NCBI RefSeq assembly: GCF_003337435.1
Contig: NZ_QPJS01000001.1
Location: forward strand, 388,513 to 452,512
Direction: 5' to 3'
Origin: Schleiferia thermophila
Lineage (GTDB): Bacteria; Bacteroidota; Bacteroidia; Flavobacteriales; Schleiferiaceae
DNA length: 64,000 nucleotides
Below the pieces are notes generated by a model, which searched no databases, was not told where the DNA came from, and saw only the letters and a list, made by a program, of their open reading frames with translations. Of the stretch, positions 9,186-19,000 are shown piece by piece (the stretch's first letter is position 1; every line of letters starts with the position of its first letter). The translations under genes and the position numbers were made by a program.

Positions 9186-9941
9186 TTATCGTATATCGAG
9201 GGTTAACTCGCCAAAGTGAACGAATTTGAAACCGGCAGTCTTCGTTCCAATGGTATCGATATGGGTAGTGCCTCTTGCCAGATGGACTTTTATTTTTTTC
9301 TTTTTGTTGAAAAAGAGAAATGTGGGTGGATAGTAATATTCCCCATCCCATTCGGCCAGAGTATCAACAAAAAAATGGTCAGCTCCCATGATATCAAATT
9401 CAGTGTATAAGAGTACAGGATTATTTGCTGGCAACATTGAATCAATTGGCCATATGATGGTAAAACCTTCTAATGTATCCACCTTTTGCTCTTGTGTAAG
9501 GCCTTCTACAGCAAAAAACATAGGCATGGGTGCATAAATTGGATAGAAAAAAGAAGGAAAATTTTGATCCGTAGATTCTAAGGACAGGATGCGCTGATGA
9601 CCGGTAAGGCTGTCTGATTTGAGCAGGTTTCCGTAGTAGTGATTTAAGCGAAATGCCAAAGGCGTAGTATGCCACAACAACTCACCAATAAAGCGATTTT
9701 GAAAATTGTAAGCAAAAAAATCAGTGCTCAGCCTGCTGGGTTGATACAGATTGTCTGTTGCAGCTCGGTAGGTACTCATTTGCTCAAATCTGAAGTCCAA
9801 TGTACGCGGCAGGTCAAAAAGACTATGAGCAATACTGGCGATGCCAGATGTAGGAGGTGTATTGGGCAGCTGCGGTCTTTCCTCGCGGCTGCATGACATC
9901 ATTACAAACAGCGCTATGAATGGTGCAAAGAGTTTTTTCAT
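9186..9941 (-). CDS. hypothetical lipoprotein
   Basis: 251 aa beginning [18 protein letters not shown], a basic end, hydrophobic core and a lipobox Cys at position 17, so it should be exported and lipidated. The rest is a soluble protein rich in Phe, Tyr and Asn, without a motif I recognise. The frame extends upstream to 10037 but that part overlaps the end of dsbD and precedes the lipoprotein signal. It sits 26 bases ahead of thyA and 47 bases after dsbD, so it is probably in one transcript dsbD-lipoprotein-thyA-paaD. Its function is unknown; gliding or envelope roles would be guesswork. Confidence 0.75.
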   Translation of the reverse strand: MKKLFAPFIALFVMMSCSREERPQLPNTPPTSGIASIAHSLFDLPRTLDFRFEQMSTYRAATDNLYQPSRLSTDFFAYNFQNRFIGELLWHTTPLAFRLNHYYGNLLKSDSLTGHQRILSLESTDQNFPSFFYPIYAPMPMFFAVEGLTQEQKVDTLEGFTIIWPIDSMLPANNPVLLYTEFDIMGADHFFVDTLAEWDGEYYYPPTFLFFNKKKKIKVHLARGTTHIDTIGTKTAGFKFVHFGELTLDIR

Positions 9942-9988
9942 TCTTTTAAAATTCCCTGAACAAATATACTTGTTGCCAACGGGCTTTT

Positions 9989-12070
9989 TTACTTTTTGGG
10001 AAGACTTCTGAATTTGCTGATCCCTTCTTCCATCCAAGCGAGGTAGGCTTCTATGTTCGTGTTGTATGCTTCGGGCTTGTTGAGCGGTGTGAGGTCCTCG
10101 TGCCCTATGATCACATAGTAGGGCTGGCTATTGGTGCCATAGTGCTTTGCCTGAAATTCAGCCCAATAATTTCCAATGTTTCTGATTTTCTGACCCAGAA
10201 TTTCTGAGTAATACTGTTGGTCAACTGGCAGAGGTGTTCGTTCGTCTACATAGAGTGAAATGAGCACAAAATCGTTTTGCAATTTGGAAAGCACCCTTGG
10301 ATCGCTCCAGACTTTTTCTTCCATCTTGCGACAGTTGACACATCCCCAGCCGGTAAAGTCCAGTAAAATTGGTTTATTAACTACTTTGGCATATGCCAAT
10401 CCCTTGTCAAAATCATGAAAGCAATTCAATCCATGCGGGCAGCTCTCCGGATGCGCACCTTCGATGTACTCGGACACACTGTGTTGAGCTGTTGTACTCT
10501 TGCCTAAAGGAGCTTCGGTGTACCACATCGGTGGGGTGAGTCCGCTGATCAGCTTTAAAGGGGCCCCCCACAGACCCGGAATTAAATAAAGAGTAAACGA
10601 CAGGGAGATAACTGCCAACATCAGCCTGCCTACTCCGATTTTTTCACTCTTGCTGTCGTGTGGCAAACGGTAGAAACCAAGCAGATAAATGGTCAGCAGT
10701 ATGCCGATGGCTATCCAAATCAAGATGAAGTATTCTCTCAGCAAAATGCCAGACTGCCAAACCAAATCGGCAGTTGAGAGAAACTTGAAGGCCAGTGCAA
10801 GTTCGATAAAGCCGAGGACAACCTTTACACTGTTGAGCCAGCCCCCGGAGCGAGGCAGGGAATTGAGCCATCCGGGAAATGCTGCAAACAGAGTAAATGG
10901 AATGGCCAATGCCAGAGAAAATCCTGTCATCCCGATAAGAGGTCCTTTAATACCACCACTGAAGGCTTCAAAAAGCAATGTGCCAATGATAGGACCGGTG
11001 CAGCTAAAACTGACCAATGCCAGTGTAAAGGCCATGAAAAAAATGCCGATAACACCTCCTCGCTCGCTGGCACTATCCGCCTTATTTACCCAGGACGAGG
11101 GCAAAGTGATTTCAAACGCCCCGAAAAATGAAATGGCAAAAATGACCAGCAGTGCAAAAAACAAAAGATTGACGTATGGATTGGTGGAAAAGGCATTCAT
11201 GGCCGCTGGCCCGGCTAAACGCGTGATGGTGTAAGTAACACCCACATACAACACCATAATGCTTAAGCCATAGATGAGCGCATTGCTGATACCTTGTGCC
11301 CGATTTTGGCTTTGCTTCGTAAAATAGCTTACCGTAAGGGGAATCATAGGAAATACACACGGGGTCAGCAGAGCCGCCAATCCTCCTAAAAAACTAAAAA
11401 TAAACAATCCGGTAAATGAAGATTTTTCCCCCTCTGAAGTAGTGAGCTGAGCTGTTGTGACTTCTTCCGAAACAGCTTCATCAGGAGCCATTGCCATTTC
11501 ATCATCGGCTGAGGTGGTTTCTTCCAGAACTTCTTCAGAGGCTTGAGTATCCCTAGATGCTGCATAGTTGATGGGGTCCTTCTCAACAGGAAGCTGAGTT
11601 TCTTCTTTGGGTTGTGGAGGGACAATCTGAAATTCAAAATCCACAGCAGTGGGTGGCAGGCAGGTCTCATCGTTGCAAACCATGTACTCCAGATATCCTT
11701 TTGCTACAAATGGCTTGCTGCTGAGCATCCGTATCCTTTGTCTGAATTCTGCAGACTTACCGAAATATTTGACTACCATGTTAAAATTGGGGTCAAATTC
11801 TTCTTTTGCCACGCCTTCTTTGACCTTACCGACCAGTTTGTAATCAGCACTTTCTTCAAAATTAAACGAAGTAGGAATGGGGCCACTGCCCACCGGTAGA
11901 GTTGAAGAATACAAATGCCAATCACCTTCTATACGGGCTGTAAAGACCAATTCAGCTTCATTATTTTCTAAATAATTAATTTTGAATCTCCAGCTGACCG
12001 GTGATTTGAAAGCCTGAGCTTGTCCGGCCAGCATCAAGAACAAAAAAACCGCTGTGTTTAAAAATTTCAT
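9989..12070 (-). CDS. dsbD: thiol:disulfide interchange protein DsbD
   Basis: Carries electrons from cytoplasmic thioredoxin across the inner membrane to periplasmic thiol proteins. 693 aa: signal peptide (about 1-20), an N-terminal DsbD-alpha-like beta domain (about 25-150) with a YMVCNDETCLPP Cys pair, a Glu/Ser/Thr-rich linker (about 160-215), eight or so transmembrane helices with LLTPCVFPMIPLT and SFSCTGPIIG (one Cys each), and a C-terminal thioredoxin-like domain with Cys577-Val-Asn-Cys580. All three redox centres are therefore present. It is divergently oriented from ppa. Confidence 0.94.
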   Translation of the reverse strand: MKFLNTAVFLFLMLAGQAQAFKSPVSWRFKINYLENNEAELVFTARIEGDWHLYSSTLPVGSGPIPTSFNFEESADYKLVGKVKEGVAKEEFDPNFNMVVKYFGKSAEFRQRIRMLSSKPFVAKGYLEYMVCNDETCLPPTAVDFEFQIVPPQPKEETQLPVEKDPINYAASRDTQASEEVLEETTSADDEMAMAPDEAVSEEVTTAQLTTSEGEKSSFTGLFIFSFLGGLAALLTPCVFPMIPLTVSYFTKQSQNRAQGISNALIYGLSIMVLYVGVTYTITRLAGPAAMNAFSTNPYVNLLFFALLVIFAISFFGAFEITLPSSWVNKADSASERGGVIGIFFMAFTLALVSFSCTGPIIGTLLFEAFSGGIKGPLIGMTGFSLALAIPFTLFAAFPGWLNSLPRSGGWLNSVKVVLGFIELALAFKFLSTADLVWQSGILLREYFILIWIAIGILLTIYLLGFYRLPHDSKSEKIGVGRLMLAVISLSFTLYLIPGLWGAPLKLISGLTPPMWYTEAPLGKSTTAQHSVSEYIEGAHPESCPHGLNCFHDFDKGLAYAKVVNKPILLDFTGWGCVNCRKMEEKVWSDPRVLSKLQNDFVLISLYVDERTPLPVDQQYYSEILGQKIRNIGNYWAEFQAKHYGTNSQPYYVIIGHEDLTPLNKPEAYNTNIEAYLAWMEEGISKFRSLPKK

Positions 12071-12099
12071 TTGGCTGGGGTTTCACACGTAAGAAAGCT

Positions 12100-12131
12100 G
12101 CAAAATAAATAACATTTACCCCTTTTCAAAA
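12100..12131 (-). promoter_or_regulatory. candidate promoter for dsbD
   Basis: Read on the minus strand: a TTTTG element (12127-12131), 19 bases, then TATTTTGC (12100-12107), 29 bases ahead of the dsbD ATG. The spacing matches the Bacteroidota -33/-7 layout, although the -7 box is one base short of the TAnnTTTG consensus. Confidence 0.4.
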
Positions 12132-12202
12132 GAACCTGACACACCTTTTGGAATCTTCCCTACAGTTGACAATCCGCAATCCGGTTAATACCCGAATAGA
12201 CG

Positions 12203-12210
12203 TACTTTTG
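12203..12210 (+). promoter_or_regulatory. candidate -7 box of ppa
   Basis: TACTTTTG fits TAnnTTTG exactly and ends 21 bases before the ATG at 12232. A transcript starting just downstream could only use that ATG, which argues against the longer frame beginning at 12148. A -33 TTG at proper distance is not evident. Confidence 0.4.
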
Positions 12211-12231
12211 CTTTGCATAAAAAAATCCCGA

Positions 12232-12777
12232 ATGAGTTTAAAAATCAACAATCCATGGCATTCAGTTGAAAATCAGGCTGATTTCATTCAATCAACCGTC
12301 AATGCCATCATCGAAATACCAAAAGGCTCCAGAGCCAAGTATGAGCTCGATAAGGAAACCGGCCTTCTCACCCTTGACCGTGTGCTCTACTCCTCGGTAT
12401 ATTATCCGGCCAATTACGGCTTTGTCCCCCAGACCTTTTGCGACGACAATGACCCGCTCGACATTCTGGTGATTTCACAGGTAGATACCGTCCCGCTATG
12501 CATCGTACAGGCACGAGTGATAGGCGTCATGCGAATGCTCGACCAGGGAGAAGCCGATGACAAACTCATTGCAGTAGCCGCTGGGGATCCATCCGTCAGT
12601 CATATTACAAGTATCACGGAATTGCCCCCGCATATGATTGCCGAGCTCAGAGCCTTCTTCGAAGACTACAAAAAGCTGGAGCATAAAGAAGTAAAAGTAG
12701 AAGAGTTTCTCGATGTCAATATTGCTCTTCAAATTCTCAAAGATGCCATTGACCTGTACGACCGCACATTTGATTAA
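12232..12777 (+). CDS. ppa: family I inorganic pyrophosphatase
   Basis: Soluble hydrolase of pyrophosphate, which drives biosynthetic reactions. 181 aa from the chosen ATG, typical for bacterial family I enzymes. Seen: [17 protein letters not shown] near residues 27-43, the [10 protein letters not shown] segment, the metal-binding DDNDPLDIL motif and [10 protein letters not shown]. The upstream extension of 28 residues (from 12148) is unlike the family and lies across the probable promoter. The Nudix-type regulator gene follows 23 bases later on the same strand. Confidence 0.96.
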   Translation: MSLKINNPWHSVENQADFIQSTVNAIIEIPKGSRAKYELDKETGLLTLDRVLYSSVYYPANYGFVPQTFCDDNDPLDILVISQVDTVPLCIVQARVIGVMRMLDQGEADDKLIAVAAGDPSVSHITSITELPPHMIAELRAFFEDYKKLEHKEVKVEEFLDVNIALQILKDAIDLYDRTFD

Positions 12778-12800
12778 ACTTCACTACTACAATTGCCCTG

Positions 12801-13538
12801 ATGAACAGTAAAAACCTTAACCCCAATGTATCCGTTGACTGCGTTGTTTTCGGTTTTGACAACGAAAAGCTCAACATCCTCCTTATAGAGCAAAAACCGA
12901 TTAATCCCTCCATTAAGCCTCAAAGTGCACTTCCTGGCGATCTGGTGCTTGAAGAAGAGAGCCTGGACGATGCTGCCTGCCGTGTATTGCATGAGCTTAC
13001 CGGCCTTACTGGAATCTACCTAAGGCAGTTTAAAACCTTTGGCGATCCCAATCGAGTTCGCGATGTCAAAGACCTTGCCTGGCTACAGACCTACCGCGAG
13101 TATCCCCAGGCACGGGTTATAACCATTGCTTACTATGCCTTGGTTAAAATGAATGACTTTTCCCCTGAAGCCAGCTCTTTTGCCGATCGCGTTTATTGGT
13201 GCGATATTCATAATATTCCACCCTTGGCTTTCGACCACAATCTGATAGCAGCTGAAGGTCTTCTTACGCTTCGCCGTGAGTTTGAAGCACACCGCATTGG
13301 ATTTGAGCTCTTGCCCAAAAAATTCACACTCTCGCATCTTCAGCGTCTGTATGAAATAATCCTCGATCGAAAGTTTGACAAACGAAACTTTCGAAAAAAA
13401 ATCCTACGCGAAAACATTCTCACCCCTTTGATGGAGAAGCAGCAAGGTGTCTATCACAAGCCTGCCCGTCTCTATCAGTTTAACCTTGAAGAGCTCCAGG
13501 AGCATACTGCCTTCAATGGCAATCCCATCGCTATTTGA
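12801..13538 (+). CDS. Nudix-domain transcriptional regulator (NrtR/AraR-like)
   Basis: 245 aa: an N-terminal Nudix fold (about 10-145) and a C-terminal winged helix (about 165-235) with LSHLQRLYEIILDRKFDKRN, as in NrtR-family repressors. The Nudix box is degenerate: it reads GDLVLEEESLDDAACRVLHE, in which the second Gly is Asp and two of the catalytic Glu positions after the Arg are Val and Leu. That suggests ligand sensing rather than hydrolysis, as known for regulators of this family, whose Bacteroidota members can sense sugars such as arabinose or ADP-ribose-like molecules. No sugar genes adjoin it, so its regulon is not apparent. The next gene is an SDR, 29 bases on. Confidence 0.85.
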   Translation: MNSKNLNPNVSVDCVVFGFDNEKLNILLIEQKPINPSIKPQSALPGDLVLEEESLDDAACRVLHELTGLTGIYLRQFKTFGDPNRVRDVKDLAWLQTYREYPQARVITIAYYALVKMNDFSPEASSFADRVYWCDIHNIPPLAFDHNLIAAEGLLTLRREFEAHRIGFELLPKKFTLSHLQRLYEIILDRKFDKRNFRKKILRENILTPLMEKQQGVYHKPARLYQFNLEELQEHTAFNGNPIAI

Positions 13539-13567
13539 CCATTTGTCCATACAATCCAGCTCGTCCT

Positions 13568-14272
13568 ATGAACCACCTGGCTGTAATCACCGGCACGCAT
13601 CGAGGCCTTGGTCATGCTTTGGCCAAACATATGCTCAGCACCGGCCGTTATATGGTTTGGGGCATTTCCAGGTATAATGAGATAGAACATCCCAATTTCC
13701 ATTTCCATCAGACCGATCTGTCTTCTTCAGATGCTGTCGACAGTTTACCTGATATACCTACTCACTTTCACAGCTATACCCTTATCCACAATGCCGGCAT
13801 CCTTCAACCCATAGCCCCTGCTCACCGGATACAACCTACCGAATTACAGCGTATATATCAGATCAATATTCTTTCAGCACATTTATTGAGCGCCTGGTTT
13901 ATACGGCAGACACTACCGGTCACTGCCTCCAAACACATCCTGCACATCAGCTCAGGCGCCGGACGGTACCCGGTCACGCATTGGAGCGCCTATTGTGCCA
14001 CCAAGGCTGCCCTTGATATGCTCAGTCAGTGTCTTGCACTTGAATATCCACAGTACAGGGTCTATGCACTTGCTCCCGGCATGGTCGATACCGATATGCA
14101 ATCCTTTATTCGCAGTCATACACCAGATACCTTTCCGGAGGTCCAACGCTTCAAATCTGCAAAGGAGCTCAATCAACTACTTGATCCCTTAATGGTTTCA
14201 AATAAAATCATACATTTGATTGAAAATTCAACTACCAGTTTACCCGTCAAAATCTCCATCAAAGACCTCTAA
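13568..14272 (+). CDS. SDR-family oxidoreductase, sepiapterin/benzil-reductase-like
   Basis: 234 aa short-chain dehydrogenase. The Rossmann motif TGTHRGLG sits at residues 8-15, the IHNAG motif near 78, the catalytic Ser in HISSGAG and the YCATK (YxxxK) motif near 150, followed by APGMVDTDMQ. The closest subfamily by eye is sepiapterin reductase/YueD (benzil reductase), NADPH enzymes. The start is taken at ATG 13568; the frame continues upstream to a TTG at 13535 inside the previous gene. A PTPS-family enzyme is encoded at 44360, which would fit pterin reduction, but they are far apart and this link is only inference. Confidence 0.8.
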   Translation: MNHLAVITGTHRGLGHALAKHMLSTGRYMVWGISRYNEIEHPNFHFHQTDLSSSDAVDSLPDIPTHFHSYTLIHNAGILQPIAPAHRIQPTELQRIYQINILSAHLLSAWFIRQTLPVTASKHILHISSGAGRYPVTHWSAYCATKAALDMLSQCLALEYPQYRVYALAPGMVDTDMQSFIRSHTPDTFPEVQRFKSAKELNQLLDPLMVSNKIIHLIENSTTSLPVKISIKDL

Positions 14273-14285
14273 ACCAACATCTGCC

Positions 14286-14825
14286 ATGAAAAATCACTAT
14301 ATTCCCATCCTCCTCACCGCACTGATGCTCGCGGGCGCCTGCCGTAAGCGGGTTGAATACATTTACATGGACCCTCCTACACCCCCGCGTGCATTGGCCG
14401 ATCGGCTACCCGGTGATTGGACTCCGTCCTTTGTCACTTATTCCGCACAGATTGATCTCGGTCAGCAAGGGCTGCCCCCCATCAATGTTTCAGGCATTAC
14501 CGAAAACCCCAATGGACGACTCACTGTGCAAAAAGACCCTAACACCCTCACCATCCAACTGCAGTTTACAGCTTCCATAGACCTGGGGCTGGGATTTCCC
14601 GTCCCATTGCCGGTCAACATCAACTTGACAGGCACTTATGATATCTCAACCGACGAAAAACAAATACTACTTACCCAGACCAATGGTGAAAAACTCACTC
14701 TCAAAGTCTTGACCAACGAGCACAACGTGCAAGTCTGGAGAACCACTTATCCTTTTCAAACTCCCTTACTCGGGACGCTGCCAATTGACATGATCATTAC
14801 CTTCGTGAAGAATCAGGCCAAATAA
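14286..14825 (+). CDS. hypothetical lipoprotein with lipocalin-like beta-sheet sequence
   Basis: 179 aa starting MKNHYIPILLTALMLAGAC, a clear SPII signal with lipobox LAGAC (Cys19). The mature part is a chain of alternating hydrophobic/polar strands (for example LTIQLQFTASIDLG and ILLTQTNGEKLTL), the look of a small beta-barrel or lipocalin-like domain common in Bacteroidota lipoproteins. The frame is open upstream to 14220, inside the SDR gene, but the signal peptide fixes the start at 14286, 13 bases after the SDR stop. Specific function unknown. Confidence 0.75.
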   Translation: MKNHYIPILLTALMLAGACRKRVEYIYMDPPTPPRALADRLPGDWTPSFVTYSAQIDLGQQGLPPINVSGITENPNGRLTVQKDPNTLTIQLQFTASIDLGLGFPVPLPVNINLTGTYDISTDEKQILLTQTNGEKLTLKVLTNEHNVQVWRTTYPFQTPLLGTLPIDMIITFVKNQAK

Positions 14826-14917
14826 GACCATTTTCCCCGCAGGGACTTATTACAGGGTAGTTTGGGAATTGGCAGTTTGCTGGTGCAAGGGAACGGACGT
14901 GAGGCAAGAGAGCAATA

Positions 14918-15994
14918 TTACAGAAAAGGTGTTTTGACTACACGGGCTCTGAGATGCCTGCCCCGGATATCGATGAAAATTTCAGTGCCTGGGGCAGAAT
15001 GGCTAATGGGAACATAACCCAGACCGATGGCTTTACCGAGGGTAGGTGATTGAGTTCCAGAGGTGACGTGACCTATGGAATGCCCTTCCGCGTCGTGGAT
15101 GGAATAGTGCTGTCGGGGTATTCCCCGGTCTATCATTTCGAAGCCTACCAGACGTCGAGAAGGTCCCTTTTCTTTTATTTGTCTGATGATTTCGGATGCA
15201 GTGAAGGTTTTGGTAAATTTGGTAATCCAGCCAAGGCCGGCTTCAATGGGATTGGTAGTATCGTCAATGTCATTGCCGTAGAGGCAGAAGGCTTTTTCGA
15301 GTCGAAGAGTGTCGCGAGCACCTAATCCGCAGGGTTTGATTCCATAGGCTTGGCCTGCCTCCAGGACGGCCCGCCAGAGGTGTTCTGCGGCTTGATTGGG
15401 CACGTAAAGTTCGAAACCACCAGCACCCGTATAACCGGTGGCGGATATGATGACATCGTCCACATCAGCCATTCGGCCTTTTACAAACGTGTAGTAACCC
15501 ATGGTGCCAAGCTGCACATCGGTGAGGGTTTGAAGAGCTTCTGTTGCCTTGGGGCCCTGAACCGCAAGCAATGATGTCTGATCTGAAACATCGGTAAGCT
15601 GTGCATCGTAAATGTTTCTGGATTGAATCCAGAGGAAGTCTTTTTCAATATTAGAAGCGTTTACAACGAGCATGTAAGAATTTTCTGCAAGCATGTACAC
15701 AAGCAGATCGTCGACGATACCGCCCTGGTCGTTGGTCATGCAGCTGTACTGAACTTTTCCCGGGTATAGTTTGGATGCATCGTTAGTGGTGAGAGATTGT
15801 ACAAGGTCCAGAGCTTCCGGTCCCTGTATGAGAAACTCGCCCATGTGAGAGACATCAAAAACTCCTACTGCCTGACGCACGGCGTGGTGCTCAGCGATGA
15901 GGCCTTCGTATTGTACCGGCATTTCAAACCCGGCAAAAGGAACCATTTTAGCTCCCAGGGAGCGGTGTATGTGAGTGAGGGCAGTTTGCTTCAT
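14918..15994 (-). CDS. gcvT: glycine cleavage system aminomethyltransferase (T protein)
   Basis: Transfers the methylene group from the lipoyl-bound aminomethyl of GcvH to THF, releasing ammonia. 358 aa from the ATG giving [17 protein letters not shown]; seven extra residues are possible upstream. Family motifs: [66 protein letters not shown], and the C-terminal barrel with [19 protein letters not shown]. No other gcv gene is adjacent. It is convergent with the lipoprotein gene to its left. Confidence 0.96.
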   Translation of the reverse strand: MKQTALTHIHRSLGAKMVPFAGFEMPVQYEGLIAEHHAVRQAVGVFDVSHMGEFLIQGPEALDLVQSLTTNDASKLYPGKVQYSCMTNDQGGIVDDLLVYMLAENSYMLVVNASNIEKDFLWIQSRNIYDAQLTDVSDQTSLLAVQGPKATEALQTLTDVQLGTMGYYTFVKGRMADVDDVIISATGYTGAGGFELYVPNQAAEHLWRAVLEAGQAYGIKPCGLGARDTLRLEKAFCLYGNDIDDTTNPIEAGLGWITKFTKTFTASEIIRQIKEKGPSRRLVGFEMIDRGIPRQHYSIHDAEGHSIGHVTSGTQSPTLGKAIGLGYVPISHSAPGTEIFIDIRGRHLRARVVKTPFL

Positions 15995-16080
15995 GCAATG
16001 CTGAGTTTGGGGCAAAGCTAAGTGCCATTTGGCCTGCCAGGTCAGAAGTATGCTGAAAAAAAATTAAAGAAACAGGGCTT

Positions 16081-19000
16081 TCAGCGCAGTATGGTGAGGG
16101 TGCCGTATTCCTGTTTGCGATGTCGGCTGCCGTTGATTTCGTATTCGTAAATGATGCGATAGGGATATTGGCCCTGTGGCAACTTTTGGCCGCGGTAAGT
16201 TCCGTCCCATTCAAAATCGGCAGTATAGGTTTGAAAAACTACCTCACCCCAACGGTTGAAAATAATCATTTCAAAATACGTAATGTACTGGCTTATCGAT
16301 ACGCGAAATCGATCGTTACGGCGGTCGTCGTTGGGCGAAAAGGCATTCGGAACGAAAATCACCGGAAAACAGTCAAAACTGATCAAGATGCTGTCGGTAT
16401 AGATGCATCCGAGATCATCGCGGACTATGACGGAGTAAAACCCTCTCTCGGATACAGTAATCGTACGGGTGGTGTCGCCAGTGTTCCAAAGGTAGGAGGC
16501 AAACAGTCCTGGATCGAGGGTAAGCGTCTGTCCGGGGCATAAGTTGGTATCCGGTGGAAGCAATTGACCGGAAGGAGGGGTAACCGTAATGATATACACA
16601 AGGATGCTGTCGCAACCTTGCTCTGAAAGGAGGTTGACGGTGTATATGCCGGTCTGAGATACGACCTGTCCATCTGGTAGGGTAAGCGTTTCGCCGGTGC
16701 AAAGAGAGCCGGTAAGTGTTTGGCTGTAGGTAGGGAAGACCTCAATCGTATCGTATGAGATGGAAACACAGCTTCCGACCGGTGAAACATAGAAATATTC
16801 AATAGGATGTTTGCCAACACCAGCTATCGAGGGGTCAAAAGTATTGCCTGTAACGCCAGGCCCTGAATAGGTCCCACCGGGTGGACTGGCCTGGTTAAAG
16901 GTAATGGATGGTGAATTGACGCACAAATCAGGGAAACCACTCCATGTGATGGAATCCTGCACGCCTTGATGCAATACCACGGTGTCGGTAGTCAGCAGAC
17001 AGGAATTGCTCAGTACCTGAGCATAGTAGTTACCAGGCTGATTGGCTGGTAATACAGGTTGGTTGGCACCTGGTATGGTATTTCCGTTGAAATACCACGT
17101 AATGCTTCCGCTGGAATAATTGGCAATGGTAAGTGTATCCCAATCATCGGGGCACAGGGTATCTTTGGCAGACAAAAGCGATAGCTGACCGTCGGCCAAA
17201 ACCTGCAGGGTATCGCAGTAGTGGATGGAAGAAAAAACAGGATTTTGCGATCGAATGCGAATCAGATATTGACCGCTACCGACCGTTATTGGAATCTGGC
17301 AGGTGATCGAACTTCCACCGGTGGAATAATTGGGAATCTGACCAATTAGGGTGGGGGAGGCGAAAGAAAAATTCTGATCGGAAAGTTCGGCAAAAACGGT
17401 GGTAGGAGCACCAAAACCACCTCCAATAAATGCAACTGTAAAAATTTCCTCCGGACAGAGGCTTGTCTTGCTCACAGCCCTTATTTCCAGGTGTAGAGGA
17501 GTGGCAAAGAACCGGGCCAGAGCACCTGAGCTAGGGCCTTGGGGTGAATTTTGAAACCCGAAAATACCTAACTGCGAACCTAAGGTAAAAGTCCGGCAGC
17601 TTAGGATTACCGTATTGTTGAGCCCGAAAGTGATAGAGGGTTGGTCATCGTTGCCTGTGCCGCCGTAGTAGCTGGCCCATGTACGTGTGCCATTTATTTC
17701 AAAACGACCAATTATGATGTCTTGAAGGCCGATTTGATTTGGAAATTGAGAACCGGGTGTGGCCAGATTGTTTGCCGACGTGGTACCTGCAAAGAATACA
17801 TTGCCAGTAATATCAGTGGCCAGGTCCACCATGCTGGAGTTGTTTCCACCGTAATAGGTTCCCCAATGGCGGGTAGTTCCAGATGTATCAAATCGTACGA
17901 GAAACCCTGCACCACCGGGCGGAAGGGTCGGCGTGAAGCTTCCCGGGGTAGCAATGTTGTTTGGGCTGTTGGTGTTGCCGGCTATGTAAAGGTGTTGATT
18001 TCTTACAGCAATTCCAAACAGCTGGTCGGTACCGGTGCCTCCGTAATAACTGCTGAAAATACGCGCACCATTGGTGGTGAATTTTGCAAAAAATCCAGCC
18101 TGAGTGCCTGGTAAAGTGGTTTGATAAGCTCCAGTGGAGGCAATATTGGCCGTAGAGTTGGTACTGCCGCAGAAGTAAAAGCAATCGTTGGAATCAAAAG
18201 TAATTTTGCCGGAGGTTTCGGCCTGAGTACCTCCGAAATAGGAGGCGCTTAATCGTGTTCCAGAAGAGTCGAAAATAGCAAAAAAGGCGTCTTGCTGGCC
18301 AGCAAGTGTGGGCTGATGACTGCCGGGTGTGGAGATGTTGTTATTTGAATTGGTGGTGCCGTACAATACGACTCTGGTTCCGGTATAATTAACTGCAACG
18401 GAGGCACTTTGCTCTATTTGCATGCCTCCATAATAAGTAGCCCAAAGCCTCTGTCCGTTTTCATTGAATTTTACAAGGAAAAGATCTGATTGGCCCCCGA
18501 TGGCCGGTTGATGACTACCTGCTGTAGCAATTTGGTTGTTTGACGTGGTCTGACCTGCTACATAGATGTTGTTGATGGGATCCGCAGCTACACCTGTGGT
18601 GAAATCGAGAATGGTTCCACCGTAATAGGTAGCCCAAAGCCGGCGGCCACAGCGGTCAAATTTGACTATTATGGCATCAGTACCTCCGCCTGGCTGAGGC
18701 TGGTGGCTCCCAGGGGTGGAAAGATTTGCAGAAAATATTGAGGAAACGGAGCCAACGGCAATAATGTTTCGGGAAGAGTCAATGGTATTGGCCAATAGGC
18801 CATCCGAACCTTGCCCTGTGTAGTATGTGCTCCATACAATTTGTGGATCAATGATAAAAGGTCGATCGAGGCGGGAAAATAAATCAGCAGCGGGTCGAAA
18901 GTCAAACGTCAGTGATTGCCCCTTTTTACTAAATCTTCCGGCCATTTTACTGCCATCTGGCAAGACGATATAGGGGATTTCATCTGTAAAAGATATTCGA

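Noticed and set aside
9160-9351. N-terminal extension of thyA upstream of 9159
   Set aside because: It has no similarity to ThyA, runs into the lipoprotein gene, and the shorter form has the standard 264 residues.
10689-11234. 181-codon plus-strand frame opposite dsbD
   Set aside because: Low-complexity Lys/Pro/Ser composition and complete overlap with the DsbD membrane domain.
12148-12231. N-terminal extension of ppa from 12148
   Set aside because: It covers the probable -7 box and does not resemble the family's N terminus.
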